Source: Prevotella sp.
GTDB taxonomy: Bacteria > Bacteroidota > Bacteroidia > Bacteroidales > Bacteroidaceae
Assembly (NCBI GenBank): GCA_017554105.1
Contig: JAFZIY010000030.1
Location: forward strand, 25,536 to 89,535
DNA: 64,000 bases
Direction: 5' to 3'
Positions 53,201 to 61,842 of the stretch are shown here, in pieces (position 1 is the first letter of the stretch; each line of letters begins with the position of its first letter). The translations under genes were made by a program, and so were the position numbers. The notes beneath the pieces are model-generated. The model worked only from the letters and a program-made list of their open reading frames with translations, did not search any database and was not told the DNA's origin.

Positions 53201-54955
53201 GCTTCCGAGCAGTGCATCGAGGTTGATATCTCCCTTTATCAGAGGGTTGTTGCTCTTGATATTGGCAATGCCGTGACCGTTGGCAACACGCACCTTACCA
53301 CCCATTCCACTGAGGTCGTAACCACCATATGCGAACTGCTTGATGTCCACATCGGCGTCAATCCTGGTCTTCGGAGAGTATATGTCGGTGCCGTTGCCCT
53401 TCAGGTTCACCTTGCCTGTGAAGGTGCCAAGTTCCTGCTTGGGAAGGAAGTGGTCGAGGTTTAGGTTGTTGGCAACGAGGTCGGCGGTGTAACTCAGCGC
53501 GCCGGCGGTGTTGATGTCGGCTGTTCCCGCAAGCGTTCCCTTACCCTCTGTGGCGCTGAACTTTGCCTTGTAGCGGCTTCCATCGACGCCGAACTTACCC
53601 TTGATGCCTATACCTCGCGGTATGTTCACGCCGTCGAGTGTTCCCTTGGGCAGTGCCGAGGTGAGGAAATCGAGGTTGTATGTGGTGGCGTTGGCATCGA
53701 TGTTGGCGCGCAGGTTGTCGATATCGTCAAGATTCTCTATCGTTCCACGACCATTGATATGGAACGCCGTGGGGAGGTCGGCGACAAGTCCCGTCAACTC
53801 GACGTGCCTCATATTACCCGCAAGGACGGTGTTCACCTTCAGCGGCTGGGCAGGCCACTTGGCCTTCATTGCCGCCGGCATGTCGGGGAAGAACTGCATC
53901 AGGTCTTGCTTTCCGACATAACCGTCTGCCGTGAGGTGCATCTTTCCGGGCAGCGTCTCGCTGAAAGTGTTCTGGTCCATCACGAAATGGGCCTTCAGTT
54001 TCGACTCCGACGTGACGAGGTCGGCATCGGGAAGATATATCTTATTGGCGTCAAGCGAGAAGTGGGAGGTGAAGTTGCGGACGTCTATTCCACTCTTCTC
54101 ACGGAACGAAGACTTACGAATGGCGACGTCGAGTTTCGGCGAACAGAAGTCGAAGGAGTCGGCTTCGAGCACCACGTCGGAAAGCGCCAGATGACTGAAG
54201 TCGATGCCTGCCGACGGCGGGTCGTAGTTATAGTCGAGGTTGAATCCCCCACCCTTCCATTTCAGGTTGCCTACCTTGATATGGGTGCGGTAAAGGTCCA
54301 TATAGTAGTTGCTGGCAACGGCATCGTCCATTGCTATCTTTATGGACATCGTGTCGCCGGGCATGTGCAGTGCCACCTTGCTGCGCTCGAACCTCACCTT
54401 GTCGGCATTCACCTTCCAGCGGTTGTCGCTTGCCGAGGTGTCCTCAGGCACGGTGTCGGCCAGTTCAATGTTTATGTTGCCTCCGGCGAGCATCGCACTG
54501 TCCACGCGTATCGTCTTTGCTTTGAGGTCTATGCCGTGACTCTCAAGGTTAAGTTGCTCGAAATTGCCGCTGATGCGTGTGGAGTGGATAAGTCCGTCGG
54601 TGTTGAGTTTCACGTCCTTGAAGCGCAATGCGTCAATCTCAACTTGCTTCTTGAACAACGGAAGCAACTTGACATCGACCACAAGTTCACGGGCGTCGGC
54701 GATGGTGTCGCGAAGGTTAGGGATTGAATCGTTGGGCTTCTCAATGTGAAGTCCCTTGATGCTGAGGTCGAGAGGGAAACTAATACCCACGCTCTCAATC
54801 TTGATGTCCATTCCTGTCTCCTTCGATGCATACTCTGCAACCTTCCCTGCAGCCCAGTTCTGGAACGGAGGGAAATATAGAAGACCTACCAGTGCGGCAA
54901 CCGCCAGCACCAGCGCAAGCAACGAAATGCCCAGCCACTTGAGGAACTTCTTCAT
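50276..54955 (-). CDS. tamB: TamB, translocation and assembly module protein
   Basis: 1559 aa. An N-terminal membrane anchor (LGISLLALVLAVAALVGLLY) precedes a very long beta-rich region typical of TamB/AsmA-like proteins, which form a periplasm-spanning hydrophobic groove. The C-terminal TamB domain (DUF490) is in the last 350 residues (GEMKYSMPIIPLKTFTI, LKPDHSNYIDLMGDGSL). It contacts TamL and bridges the inner and outer membranes. No clear promoter is visible in the 186 bp upstream, only a weak TTAATTTG on the minus strand. Confidence 0.9.
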   Translation of the reverse strand: MKKFLKWLGISLLALVLAVAALVGLLYFPPFQNWAAGKVAEYASKETGMDIKIESVGISFPLDLSIKGLHIEKPNDSIPNLRDTIADARELVVDVKLLPLFKKQVEIDALRFKDVKLNTDGLIHSTRISGNFEQLNLESHGIDLKAKTIRVDSAMLAGGNINIELADTVPEDTSASDNRWKVNADKVRFERSKVALHMPGDTMSIKIAMDDAVASNYYMDLYRTHIKVGNLKWKGGGFNLDYNYDPPSAGIDFSHLALSDVVLEADSFDFCSPKLDVAIRKSSFREKSGIDVRNFTSHFSLDANKIYLPDADLVTSESKLKAHFVMDQNTFSETLPGKMHLTADGYVGKQDLMQFFPDMPAAMKAKWPAQPLKVNTVLAGNMRHVELTGLVADLPTAFHINGRGTIENLDDIDNLRANIDANATTYNLDFLTSALPKGTLDGVNIPRGIGIKGKFGVDGSRYKAKFSATEGKGTLAGTADINTAGALSYTADLVANNLNLDHFLPKQELGTFTGKVNLKGNGTDIYSPKTRIDADVDIKQFAYGGYDLSGMGGKVRVANGHGIANIKSNNPLIKGDINLDALLGSKMVKATIGADLSHIDFYKLKLSDTPLSASFCTHLDITTDRDEYYRVVGTVGDLVVQDGEMGYFPDDVNIDLLTRRDTTHLVASNGDFYIDMDAKGGYKVLLKQMDKLLTKAKTDLKVRKIDQMGLREELPTARIKLNSGDDNFVRRILQRYGYSFDSAKMDLTSSPETGLNGDIEVHKLLVDSMQLDTVRLTLFSDDSQLRFNGQVRNNQKNPQYVFNTLFNGYLQESGATLNLRYYDQKDVLGIRLGAVAEMQEHGIKMRLLTDDPIIGYKKFNINKDNYVFLGDDKRVSARLRMRSDDGVDVQVYSDDDNTDALQDLTLSLSKLKIEDIVAVIPYMPRMSGTLDGDYHFIQTSENITVGSTMNVKNMTYEGSNMGNLGTEFVYMPKDDGSHYVDAIIFSDDEQVATVIGTYRSEGAGYLDAKLEMEKMPMKVLNGLIPDQIVGFEGVADGNLDIRGQLSKPQVDGSLTLDTAYLVSEPYGMRMRFDTTPVQVKGSKVTFKDFNLYSTKDHPMTINGDVNFADLDNITLNIRLAAQNFLLINSKEQSRSEAYGKAYVDFVGFLRGSLDYLRLRGRMDVLGATDMSYILRDSPLTLDYQMEELVRFTDFTDTTQTVVKRAEGMGFDMDMTVNIDRAARIVCYLKPDHSNYIDLMGDGSLRLQYTPADNFRIRGKYTLNNGEMKYSMPIIPLKTFTIQDGSYLEFTGDPMNPRLNITATERTKSSVSTGDQSRSVDFDCGVVISKTLQDMGLQFIISAPTDMTVQNELNTMSEEERGKLAVAMLTTGMYMSGNSSAEASMGNALSSFIQSEINNIAGNALRTLDFSFGLDNSFDASGAMHTDYSFRFAKRFWNNRLRVVVGGTISTGSNMPNHNQAFFDNVALEYRLSQTSNKYLKLFYSHDAYDWLEGQNSEYGAGFMWRRKVNHFSDLFHFKNEDDDVLDLSRMRSRRDTTRVHTDSVSIGEKTNNTENEKKE

Positions 54956-55141
54956 CTGCTAATGTCATAAAGCACCGCATTGCCACTCAGCAAATGACAA
55001 CCTTAGGTGCATAAAACGACTGCAAATTAATAAAAAATAATCGAGATAAACGAATAAAAACAACAAAAAATGTCCCTATTCGTAAGTTATTGAAGAACAA
55101 GAGGCACGTAATGGGGAGCCGACAGGCATCTGGAGATGATG

Positions 55142-55813
55142 TCAAAGACCGGCGAAACTCTGCCAGAGATTATCCTCTGGCAAGGGCGCATCGAGTGAGA
55201 TGAGTTGCTTGGAGACGGGATGGACGAACTCGATGTGACGTGCGAGCAACGAGATACTGCCGTCGGGGTTGCTGCGGCGGGCACCATACTTGAGGTCGCC
55301 CTTGATGGGACAGCCGATGGCTGCCAACTGACAGCGTATCTGATGGTGACGGCCGGTAAGAAGATTCACCTCCACAAGGGTGTAATTGTCTGAAGAGCCG
55401 ATGACACGGTAGCGCAGGATGGCTTTCTTGGCCGCATATTCCTCATGGTCGAGGGCATAACTCTTGTTCTGCTGTTCGTTGCGGTATATCCAATGCACCA
55501 GTTCGCCTTCCTCCTCTTTAGGACGGTTCTGCACTATTGCCCAGTATGTCTTATGCACCTCGCCGCGACGGAACATATCGTTGAGTCGCGTCAGTGCCTT
55601 CGACGTCCGGGCAAAAACAACGAGTCCGAAGACAGGACGGTCGAGACGATGAACAACTCCGAGAAACACCGCACCAGGCTTGGCATACGCCTCCTTGATG
55701 TATTGCTTCACCATCTCAGACAAGGGCATGTCGCCAGTCTTGTCTGCCTGAACTATCTCTCCGCTCTTCTTGCTTACGACAATCACGTGATTGTCCTCAT
55801 ATATTACTTGCAT
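55142..55813 (-). CDS. RluA-family pseudouridine synthase
   Basis: 223 aa, catalytic domain only, without an S4 domain. The catalytic Asp is in VVHRLDRPVFGLVVFA, and GRHHQIRCQLAAIG is the other family block. It isomerises uridine in rRNA or tRNA; target not assignable. It lies 88 bp after fabG, with a terminator-like hairpin between. Confidence 0.9.
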   Translation of the reverse strand: MQVIYEDNHVIVVSKKSGEIVQADKTGDMPLSEMVKQYIKEAYAKPGAVFLGVVHRLDRPVFGLVVFARTSKALTRLNDMFRRGEVHKTYWAIVQNRPKEEEGELVHWIYRNEQQNKSYALDHEEYAAKKAILRYRVIGSSDNYTLVEVNLLTGRHHQIRCQLAAIGCPIKGDLKYGARRSNPDGSISLLARHIEFVHPVSKQLISLDAPLPEDNLWQSFAGL

Positions 55814-55862
55814 AACCTCTCGCTTTCTTTCCGTCCAGTCCGATTACTCTATTGAAAACAGT

Positions 55863-55897
55863 AAGCCCCGTACCGTAGTTGATGTGGCACGGGGCTT
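55863..55897 (-). terminator. Hairpin after fabG
   Basis: AAGCCCCGT (55863-55871) and ACGGGGCTT (55889-55897) form a perfect 9-bp stem. The T-tract after it on the minus strand is weak. Confidence 0.6.
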
Positions 55898-55901
55898 GTG
55901 A

Positions 55902-56639
55902 TTACATGTTCATACCGCCATCAACCTGGATGACCTGACCGCTGACATAGCTTGAAAGGTCACTGGCAAGATAGAGTGCGGTGTTGGCGATGTCTTCCAC
56001 CTGACCACCACGACGAAGAGGAATCTTGCTAATCCACTCCTTGCGGATGTCATCTGGAAGTGCCTGTGTCATGGCTGTGTCGATGAAGCCCGGAGCAATG
56101 GCGTTGGCACGGATGCCCTTCGGTCCCATCTCCTGACCTACACTCTTTGCAAGTGCAATGAGTCCTGCCTTTGATGCGGCATAGTTCGACTGACCAGCAT
56201 TACCATGAACACCAACAACTGATGCCATGTTAATGATTGAACCGCCACGCTGGCGCATCATGATAGGAACACATGCGTGGATGAAGTTGAAAGCCGACTT
56301 GAGGTTAACGGCAATCACAGCATCCCACTGCTGCTCTGTCATGCGAAGCATCAGGCCGTCCTTGGTGATTCCGGCATTGTTTACGAGGATATCGATGCTG
56401 CCGAACTCCTCCTTAACAGCCTTTACCACCTCTTCTGTCTGCTGGAAATCGGCAGCATTGCTTGCGTAACTCTTAGCCTTAACGCCAAGAGCAGCGATCT
56501 CTGCCTCTGTCTCCTCGTTCACAGCAAGGTCGGTGAATGCTATGTTTGCTCCTTCTTCCGCGAATTTCAGCGCTATTGCCTTACCAATACCGCGCGCTGC
56601 GCCAGTGATGAGCGCAGTCTTACCTTCTAATAATCCCAT
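55902..56639 (-). CDS. fabG: 3-oxoacyl-ACP reductase FabG
   Basis: 245 aa, short-chain dehydrogenase. The NADPH motif TGAARGIG is near residue 15, NNAG at about 87-90, and the catalytic Ser-Tyr-Lys is in INMASVVGVHGNAGQSNYAASK (Tyr and Lys in NYAASK). It reduces 3-oxoacyl-ACP in fatty-acid elongation. It is 55 bp downstream of the TetR gene and probably in its operon. Confidence 0.93.
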   Translation of the reverse strand: MGLLEGKTALITGAARGIGKAIALKFAEEGANIAFTDLAVNEETEAEIAALGVKAKSYASNAADFQQTEEVVKAVKEEFGSIDILVNNAGITKDGLMLRMTEQQWDAVIAVNLKSAFNFIHACVPIMMRQRGGSIINMASVVGVHGNAGQSNYAASKAGLIALAKSVGQEMGPKGIRANAIAPGFIDTAMTQALPDDIRKEWISKIPLRRGGQVEDIANTALYLASDLSSYVSGQVIQVDGGMNM

Positions 56640-56694
56640 TTCTCTTTTAATTTGTTTGTTATATAAATTCTATTTCTGATTTCTACGTTTCACA

Positions 56695-57306
56695 CTAACC
56701 GTTTATGCGCACTCCGGAGGCATTGGTGCGTCCCAACGCTCCATAGACCACCTTTGCTACCAACGGCTTGCTGGTCTCTGGGGTCATGCCATGACCGAGA
56801 CGGCCATAGATGAACGGCACCTCAAGACCTTTAATGCAATAGTGGGTGATGTCGGCAACCAGTTCCACGCTTTCGATGTCGAACTCTCCGTCTGCCTTTC
56901 CCTCTGCATAGACCTTTCGGAAGAGTTCTATCTCGTCCTCATCGAAGTTCTTGCGCACCTTCTCCACCATCCATATATTACGGAAGAAGGCAGCACGCAG
57001 GTTTCCGTTGCGCATCACCGTCTCCTTGATGGTAGTAAGATGGGTGTAAATGAGTTCGATAATCTTGTCCTGAGGCTTTATCTTCTTTGCAGCCACCTCG
57101 TCCATACGGTCGGAGAGGCGCTCCAACTCGCTCTCGATAACAGCATAATAGACATCCTCCTTACTCTTGAAATAAGTGTAAAGAGTGCGACGCCCCTTGC
57201 CCGAGGCCATTGCAATGTCATTCATCGTGGTGTTCTCAAGGCCGTTCTTTGCAAACAACTGGCGCGCCACGTCAACGAGTAGTTGCCTTGTCTTAGATAT
57301 TGACAT
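56695..57306 (-). CDS. TetR/AcrR-family transcriptional regulator
   Basis: 203 aa. The N-terminal helix-turn-helix reads ARQLFAKNGLENTTMNDIAMASGKGRRTLYTYFKSKEDV (as TTMNDIAMASGKGRRTLYTYF). The C-terminal domain is helical and may bind an acyl effector, given its link to fabG, but this is inference. A perfect inverted repeat just upstream of the gene is a candidate operator. Confidence 0.88.
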   Translation of the reverse strand: MSISKTRQLLVDVARQLFAKNGLENTTMNDIAMASGKGRRTLYTYFKSKEDVYYAVIESELERLSDRMDEVAAKKIKPQDKIIELIYTHLTTIKETVMRNGNLRAAFFRNIWMVEKVRKNFDEDEIELFRKVYAEGKADGEFDIESVELVADITHYCIKGLEVPFIYGRLGHGMTPETSKPLVAKVVYGALGRTNASGVRING

Positions 57307-57333
57307 CTGTTCCCCTCCTCATTTTTTAATTAA

Positions 57334-57388
57334 TTGCACATTAGCATTATCGTGTGCAAAAGTAGGTATTTATTTTTACAACTCCAAA
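57334..57388 (-). promoter_or_regulatory. tetR-fabG promoter with candidate operator
   Basis: On the minus strand TTTG (57388-57385), 20-bp spacer, TACTTTTG (57364-57357). TTGCACA (57334-57340) and TGTGCAA (57353-57359) are perfect complements 12 bp apart and overlap the -7 element, the expected place for an autoregulatory TetR site. Confidence 0.65.
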
Positions 57389-57532
57389 TTTTTTCTTATA
57401 TAAAGTGCGATAAATAACCATAAATAGTGATATGATACAAGAAAAAGGGATGGAAAAATGCATCGTAAATGGACTGTTTTTGTTGCTTTACATCAATCGG
57501 CAAGGGAGAAAAAGCAAAAAATAACATATTTA

Positions 57533-57564
57533 TTTGGTAATTTAGCAAAAAAGCAGTACCTTTG
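57533..57564 (+). promoter_or_regulatory. Promoter of the initiator tRNA
   Basis: TTTG (57533-57536), 20-bp spacer, TACCTTTG (57557-57564), 53 bp before the tRNA. Confidence 0.82.
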
Positions 57565-57617
57565 CACTCGCAAAAAAGGAAACGGCTATTTTGCCATGAT
57601 TTCCTAATGGTTAACAT

Positions 57618-57690
57618 CGCGGAGTGGAGCAGTTGGTAGCTCGCCAGGCTCATAACCTGGAGGTCGCATGTTCGAGTCCTGCCTCCGCAA
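57618..57690 (+). tRNA. Initiator tRNA-fMet (anticodon CAT)
   Basis: 73-nt cloverleaf with anticodon loop CTCATAA flanked by CCAGG/CCTGG. The first base pair is a C1-A72 mismatch, the mark of initiator tRNA. CCA is not encoded. It has its own promoter and terminator. Confidence 0.92.
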
Positions 57691-57695
57691 CTACA

Positions 57696-57724
57696 AAAGC
57701 CCGAGTTTTTCTCGGGCTTTATTC
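57696..57724 (+). terminator. Terminator of the initiator tRNA
   Basis: AAAGCCCGAG (57696-57705) and CTCGGGCTTT (57711-57720) are perfect complements with a TTTTT loop. Confidence 0.9.
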
Positions 57725-57738
57725 GTTAGGGGAGCGCA

Positions 57739-57754
57739 AGTCCTGCCTCCGCAA
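57739..57754 (+). repeat. Duplicate of the tRNA-fMet 3' end
   Basis: AGTCCTGCCTCCGCAA is an exact copy of bases 57675-57690, the T-arm/acceptor end of the tRNA, 64 bp downstream. Confidence 0.9.
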
Positions 57755-57790
57755 ACAATAAAGCCAGTCGATGTGACTGGCTTTATTGTT
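57754..57790. terminator. Bidirectional terminator
   Basis: AACAATAAAGCCAGTC (57754-57769) and GACTGGCTTTATTGTT (57775-57790) are perfect 16-bp complements with a 5-nt loop. It can serve the minus-strand gene ending at 57808. Confidence 0.92.
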
Positions 57791-57807
57791 TAGAGGTAGG
57801 TTAATTA

Positions 57808-58308
57808 TCAATATCTTGGACGTCCGTATTTCTTTGGAATATAATAATAACTGCCATTATATCTTACCTTATAATAACCAGAAGTCTGTCCAACACATTG
57901 CAACACATCGCCTGTGTTCACATGATCATATCTGCTGCCTACAAGTTTTGTACTTTCATCAGGACGGGTTCGGAAACATACATTGTCACCTGCAATGATG
58001 ATGTAATCGAAACTTGTTGACTGGGTCTTTGTCGAGCTTGAAGAACCGGATCCACGTGGACGAGCATACTGCTTGGGGACATAATAGTATTCGCCATCGT
58101 AAACAACTTTGTAGTAATTTCCAACAACTCCTGCACATGACAGTTTCTGACCTGTGAAGAAATGTGGTGCACTACTGCCTGTCCATTTAGAACTCTCGTT
58201 TGGTCTTAATCGCAGGCAAACATTATCACCAGCGAAAATAATCTGGCTCTGTGCCATGATGTTCATGGTAAAGAGCATGAACGCAAAGATAAATAATACT
58301 TTTTTCAT
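57808..58308 (-). CDS. Exported protein with two SH3b-like domains
   Basis: 166 aa from MKKVLFIFAFMLFTMNIMAQ, a signal peptide. Two repeats follow, each with IIFAGDNVCLRLRPNES or IIIAGDNVCFRTRPDES and ending YYKVxYxGxYYYVPKxYxRPR. Bacterial SH3 repeats usually bind cell-wall components. An in-frame start at 58365 would overlap the upstream gene's end and has no signal peptide. It follows the M14 gene at 43 bp on the same strand. Confidence 0.82.
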   Translation of the reverse strand: MKKVLFIFAFMLFTMNIMAQSQIIFAGDNVCLRLRPNESSKWTGSSAPHFFTGQKLSCAGVVGNYYKVVYDGEYYYVPKQYARPRGSGSSSSTKTQSTSFDYIIIAGDNVCFRTRPDESTKLVGSRYDHVNTGDVLQCVGQTSGYYKVRYNGSYYYIPKKYGRPRY

Positions 58309-58351
58309 AAGGATTTGAATTAAAATTAGTAATTGATATTTGTTTGTGATT

Positions 58352-59443
58352 TTATAATTCTCCATTCATTATAGCCAATGCCACATCTGCCCAAATCCAT
58401 TGGTTCTTCTTGAACAGTCCCGGGAACTCAGCAATAGGAACGGGGTTCTTGGTTCCCAACTCAATGGTTGTGCTTGGCCGCTTGTAAACTACTTCCACCT
58501 CATCTGCCCACGAACCACATTCAGGTGATGTCTGAGGACCATAAAGAGGATAGCGTGTATGTCGCTTAATGATATTCGACAGCTTCAGTGCGTAATCGTT
58601 CACACTCGCAGGGGCATTTTTACATCCGTAATATACAAGATTGCCTGACGTATGGTAATTCAGGAAAAGCGAGTAATCATGCATTTGGGACACTTCCAAA
58701 ACAAATTTTGACTCCACTTCGGAATAGGGTTCTGGTCCAGGATAATGTGAGTAGTTCTTTGACGGTTTGCGACGACGGTCTTTTCCAAAACCGTTTCTGA
58801 AATTTCGGTTAAGGTCCACTCCGCGGGCATTCGATTTTATTTGGTCATAACTTGTCCCTGCTTTCGTGTTTTGGCGAACCCATTGCTTCACATCAGCAGT
58901 AAGTGCACCATTTTCGCCTTTCTGCGCAATCTCCACGCCATCGGGATTTACCATCGGAATGATTATGAAGCAGACATTCTGGAATAGTTCTTTGATGGGA
59001 ATGTCGTTAAACTTACCATTATCATAATTGCTTGCATAATGCTCTATCATAGCCATGACCATCTGAGCAGACATGTATTCGCGTGCGTGAATGGCAGACT
59101 GCACCATAACAAAATTGTCTGCTTCGGGATTACCTAACGTGACAAGTGGAATCTGCCGCCCTTGATAGGTCTTTGTCTTCAGTTCGTACTTGATGACCTC
59201 CGGGTATTTCTCTTGAAGCAAGTCTAAGTCCTCAAGCAATTCACTGTAAGAATATAATTGCTTGGTAACATTAACGATAGGACCTTGTTGTACGACTTCT
59301 GTGCGTGACTTATTATTAACCTCGTTTCCTGAAACATTCTCGGCAGCTGCTTTTTGTGAGTCTCCTTTAGGACTGCTGCATCCAAACAAGAAGCAAAAAA
59401 GTCCTATTCTCATTATGATGGAAGAAATATGTCTCATAAGCAT
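58352..59443 (-). CDS. M14-family zinc carboxypeptidase lipoprotein
   Basis: 363 aa. Lipobox LFGC places the lipidated Cys at residue 22. Zinc ligands are His119 and Glu122 (HARE) and a later His (NYHTSG); Asn/Arg substrate pocket RGVDLNRNF and the catalytic Glu in STTIELGTK are present. It removes C-terminal residues from peptides, perhaps peptidoglycan-derived, at the outer membrane. A second ATG is at 59437. Confidence 0.9.
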   Translation of the reverse strand: MLMRHISSIIMRIGLFCFLFGCSSPKGDSQKAAAENVSGNEVNNKSRTEVVQQGPIVNVTKQLYSYSELLEDLDLLQEKYPEVIKYELKTKTYQGRQIPLVTLGNPEADNFVMVQSAIHAREYMSAQMVMAMIEHYASNYDNGKFNDIPIKELFQNVCFIIIPMVNPDGVEIAQKGENGALTADVKQWVRQNTKAGTSYDQIKSNARGVDLNRNFRNGFGKDRRRKPSKNYSHYPGPEPYSEVESKFVLEVSQMHDYSLFLNYHTSGNLVYYGCKNAPASVNDYALKLSNIIKRHTRYPLYGPQTSPECGSWADEVEVVYKRPSTTIELGTKNPVPIAEFPGLFKKNQWIWADVALAIMNGEL

Positions 59444-59459
59444 TTGTAGTATGGTTTTG

Positions 59460-59467
59460 CAAAAGTA
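59460..59467 (-). promoter_or_regulatory. -7 element of the M14 gene
   Basis: TACTTTTG on the minus strand. A TTG at 59493-59491 is 23 bp away, longer than usual. Confidence 0.5.
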
Positions 59468-59489
59468 GTAAGATAAAATAAAAACTATT

Positions 59490-60185
59490 TCAATCCCTGT
59501 CCTCTTCCATCAGTTCACGGATATACGGACGCAACTCATAGCCCCAGATACGGTAGCCTGCAGGTGACAGATGAAGTCCGTCGCGCGTCAGTTCCTTGCG
59601 CAACTGGTCGGTACCCTGACTGAGGAAACGTGGGTAGAGATTGATGAACTCAACGTCATGGTGCTTGCAGTAGTCGCTGACGAGACGGTTGATGTCACGA
59701 ATGGCATCGCCCCTGCCCCACAGGGTCTTCCACTTGCCGAAACTCTCATTGATGGGGAGACAACTCTCTACATACAACTGTGTGTCGGGAGCCTCGTCGC
59801 AGATGCGCTTCACAAGACGGGTTATGCGGTTGGCCACCTGCTGTGCAGTGAGGTTATGGCTCAGGTCATTGATACCTATCATCAGGAATATTGCCTTGGG
59901 ATGACCTGCAAGCACCTTGTCGAGACGGTATTGCACTCCTTCGGCGGTGTCGCTCATAATACCACGATTCACTATGTTGGCACCATCAAGACGGTCATTC
60001 CAGTCGAGTCCGAACTCTGTCATACTATCGCCGAGCATGACTATTGTCTCGCGAGATATGGGTTTCTCGCGAGCAAACTCTGCCATGCGGTCATTGTAAT
60101 GCGGGAACGGCTTGAAACCTGAGTGCTGCGCATCAACAGGCACCAGTGCCATCAGTAGCAAAATCGATAGTATCTTTAACTTCAT
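59490..60185 (-). CDS. Exported SGNH/GDSL hydrolase
   Basis: 231 aa with a signal peptide (LSILLLMALVPVDA). Block I is MLGDSMTEFG (Ser54), block III is IGINDL and block V is DGLHLSPAGY (Asp and His of the triad). It is a serine esterase or acetylhydrolase; the substrate is not known. It lies 16 bp after the M48 gene on the same strand. Confidence 0.9.
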   Translation of the reverse strand: MKLKILSILLLMALVPVDAQHSGFKPFPHYNDRMAEFAREKPISRETIVMLGDSMTEFGLDWNDRLDGANIVNRGIMSDTAEGVQYRLDKVLAGHPKAIFLMIGINDLSHNLTAQQVANRITRLVKRICDEAPDTQLYVESCLPINESFGKWKTLWGRGDAIRDINRLVSDYCKHHDVEFINLYPRFLSQGTDQLRKELTRDGLHLSPAGYRIWGYELRPYIRELMEEDRD

Positions 60186-60200
60186 CTGCGCGAATGACTT

Positions 60201-61190
60201 TTAGAATTGCTCCAGAATCTCTATGCGCTTCCTCGTGTCGGGATGGGTGCTGAACAGGGAATTGAAGAAACTCATTATTCCTTCCTGCATATCCTTGGGA
60301 TGGATGATAAACAACTGTGCCACGTCTTCGCGCTCACAGTCGGCAAGACCTGGGGCGTTGGAAATCTTGCGCAAGGCTGATGCAAGAGCCATAGGGTCGC
60401 CACTAAGTTCGGCACCACCGGCATCTGCCATGTACTCACGCTTGCGAGAGATGGCAAAGCGGGTGACGAGGGTGAAGAAATAGGCGATGGCGGCACACAC
60501 AAGTCCTACGAGCATCACCACAATGATTGATACTCCGTTCTTGTTTCGACCGCGACCTCCATATATACCCACACGCCATATCATTCGGAACACCAGGCTG
60601 ACGATGGTGGAAATGATGCCTACAAAGACTATGCTGGTGATGAGCAGACGGGTGTCGTTGTTACGGATATGAGTCAGTTCATGACCCAATACTCCCGCAA
60701 GCTCGGCATCGTTGAGACGCTCGCACAAGCCAGTAGTTACCGTTACGGTATAGGTCTTCTTGTTTATGCCACTGGCAAAGGCATTCAGTTGTGGGTCGTC
60801 AACGACATTTATCATAGGCATGTCCATGCCACATGCTATGCAAAGGTTCTCCACAATATTATATACACGTGGATTCTCCTTGCGCGTCAACGGACGAGAA
60901 CCTACTGCCTTGCTTACAATCCATGTGTTGTACTTATAGGCAATCAAGAACCATACGCCAACGATAAGTATCACCCAAGGGATAATGGTGATGAACTCAT
61001 GGTTAACCTCGTCGATGTCGAAAGAACTAATCCAGTTGCCGTACGCGTCATAATAGCCACCGCCCAGCATGCCGAGGATGAAAAAGAACATGTAAACCGT
61101 AGCCAATATGATTATTGGGAACATCAGCAGCAACAACACGCTCATGCGGTTGTTGCGCTGAATCTGGGTTTGCATGCCAACATATCTCAT
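60201..61190 (-). CDS. htpX: M48-family zinc metalloprotease (HtpX-like)
   Basis: 329 aa with four predicted membrane segments. The zinc site is GHELTHIRNND (His170, Glu171, His174), and the later Glu is expected in KREYMADAGG. HtpX-like proteases degrade abnormal membrane proteins. It is 12 bp after lemA; this pairing is common in bacteria and suggests joint function. Confidence 0.9.
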   Translation of the reverse strand: MRYVGMQTQIQRNNRMSVLLLLMFPIIILATVYMFFFILGMLGGGYYDAYGNWISSFDIDEVNHEFITIIPWVILIVGVWFLIAYKYNTWIVSKAVGSRPLTRKENPRVYNIVENLCIACGMDMPMINVVDDPQLNAFASGINKKTYTVTVTTGLCERLNDAELAGVLGHELTHIRNNDTRLLITSIVFVGIISTIVSLVFRMIWRVGIYGGRGRNKNGVSIIVVMLVGLVCAAIAYFFTLVTRFAISRKREYMADAGGAELSGDPMALASALRKISNAPGLADCEREDVAQLFIIHPKDMQEGIMSFFNSLFSTHPDTRKRIEILEQF

Positions 61191-61202
61191 GCCTTATTGC
61201 TT

Positions 61203-61766
61203 TTAGAATTGTATTTCGGGTGCCTTCTCTATTGTCGCACGGTCTTCCTGCGGAATCTCGAACATAGGCTCCTTGGTAAAGTGGAACATGCTTGCAATGA
61301 TGCTCGATGGGAACACCTGCACGGCATTGTTCAGCTCGCGAGTGGCGGAGTTGAAGAAACGACGTGATGCGGCAAGTTTGTTCTCGATGTCTGAAATCTC
61401 ACCCTGCAACTGCAGGAAGTTGGTGTTTGCCTTGAGCTCAGGATATGCCTCAAGCTGAATGCGCAGGCCGGAAAGGGCTGACGTGAGGGCATTGTCTGCC
61501 TGAATCTTCTCGTTGATGGTAGTGGCATTGGCAAGACCTGCGCGGGCTTCGGTCACCTTCTGCAATGTCTCACTCTCATGCTTAGCATAACCCTTCACAA
61601 CAGACACGAGCTGCGGTATAAGGTCGGCACGCTGCTTCAGCTGAACATCGATATTCGCAAAAGCATTCTCACGATTGTTGCGCAGACGTACAAGACCGTT
61701 GTACAGTGATACAAGCCATATCACCAGCAGCACAACAATTACTAAAATAATGATTCCTATTACCAT
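61203..61766 (-). CDS. lemA: LemA family protein
   Basis: 187 aa. One N-terminal membrane helix (IGIIILVIVVLLVIWLV) is followed by the LemA block YNGLVRLRNNRENAFANIDVQLKQRADLIPQLV (as NRENAFANIDVQLKQR) and a helical bundle. Exact function is unknown. It is the first gene of the lemA-htpX operon. Confidence 0.92.
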   Translation of the reverse strand: MVIGIIILVIVVLLVIWLVSLYNGLVRLRNNRENAFANIDVQLKQRADLIPQLVSVVKGYAKHESETLQKVTEARAGLANATTINEKIQADNALTSALSGLRIQLEAYPELKANTNFLQLQGEISDIENKLAASRRFFNSATRELNNAVQVFPSSIIASMFHFTKEPMFEIPQEDRATIEKAPEIQF

Positions 61767-61842
61767 AATACTTAGAGTTTAGGTGTTTATAAAGTCTTTA
61801 AAATTCATATCACATGTAGCAAACAATGTTGCTACTATGATG

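Noticed and set aside
57396-57653. An 85-codon minus-strand ORF over the tRNA-fMet promoter
   Set aside because: It overlaps the tRNA gene and its promoter on the other strand; low-complexity Phe-rich product.
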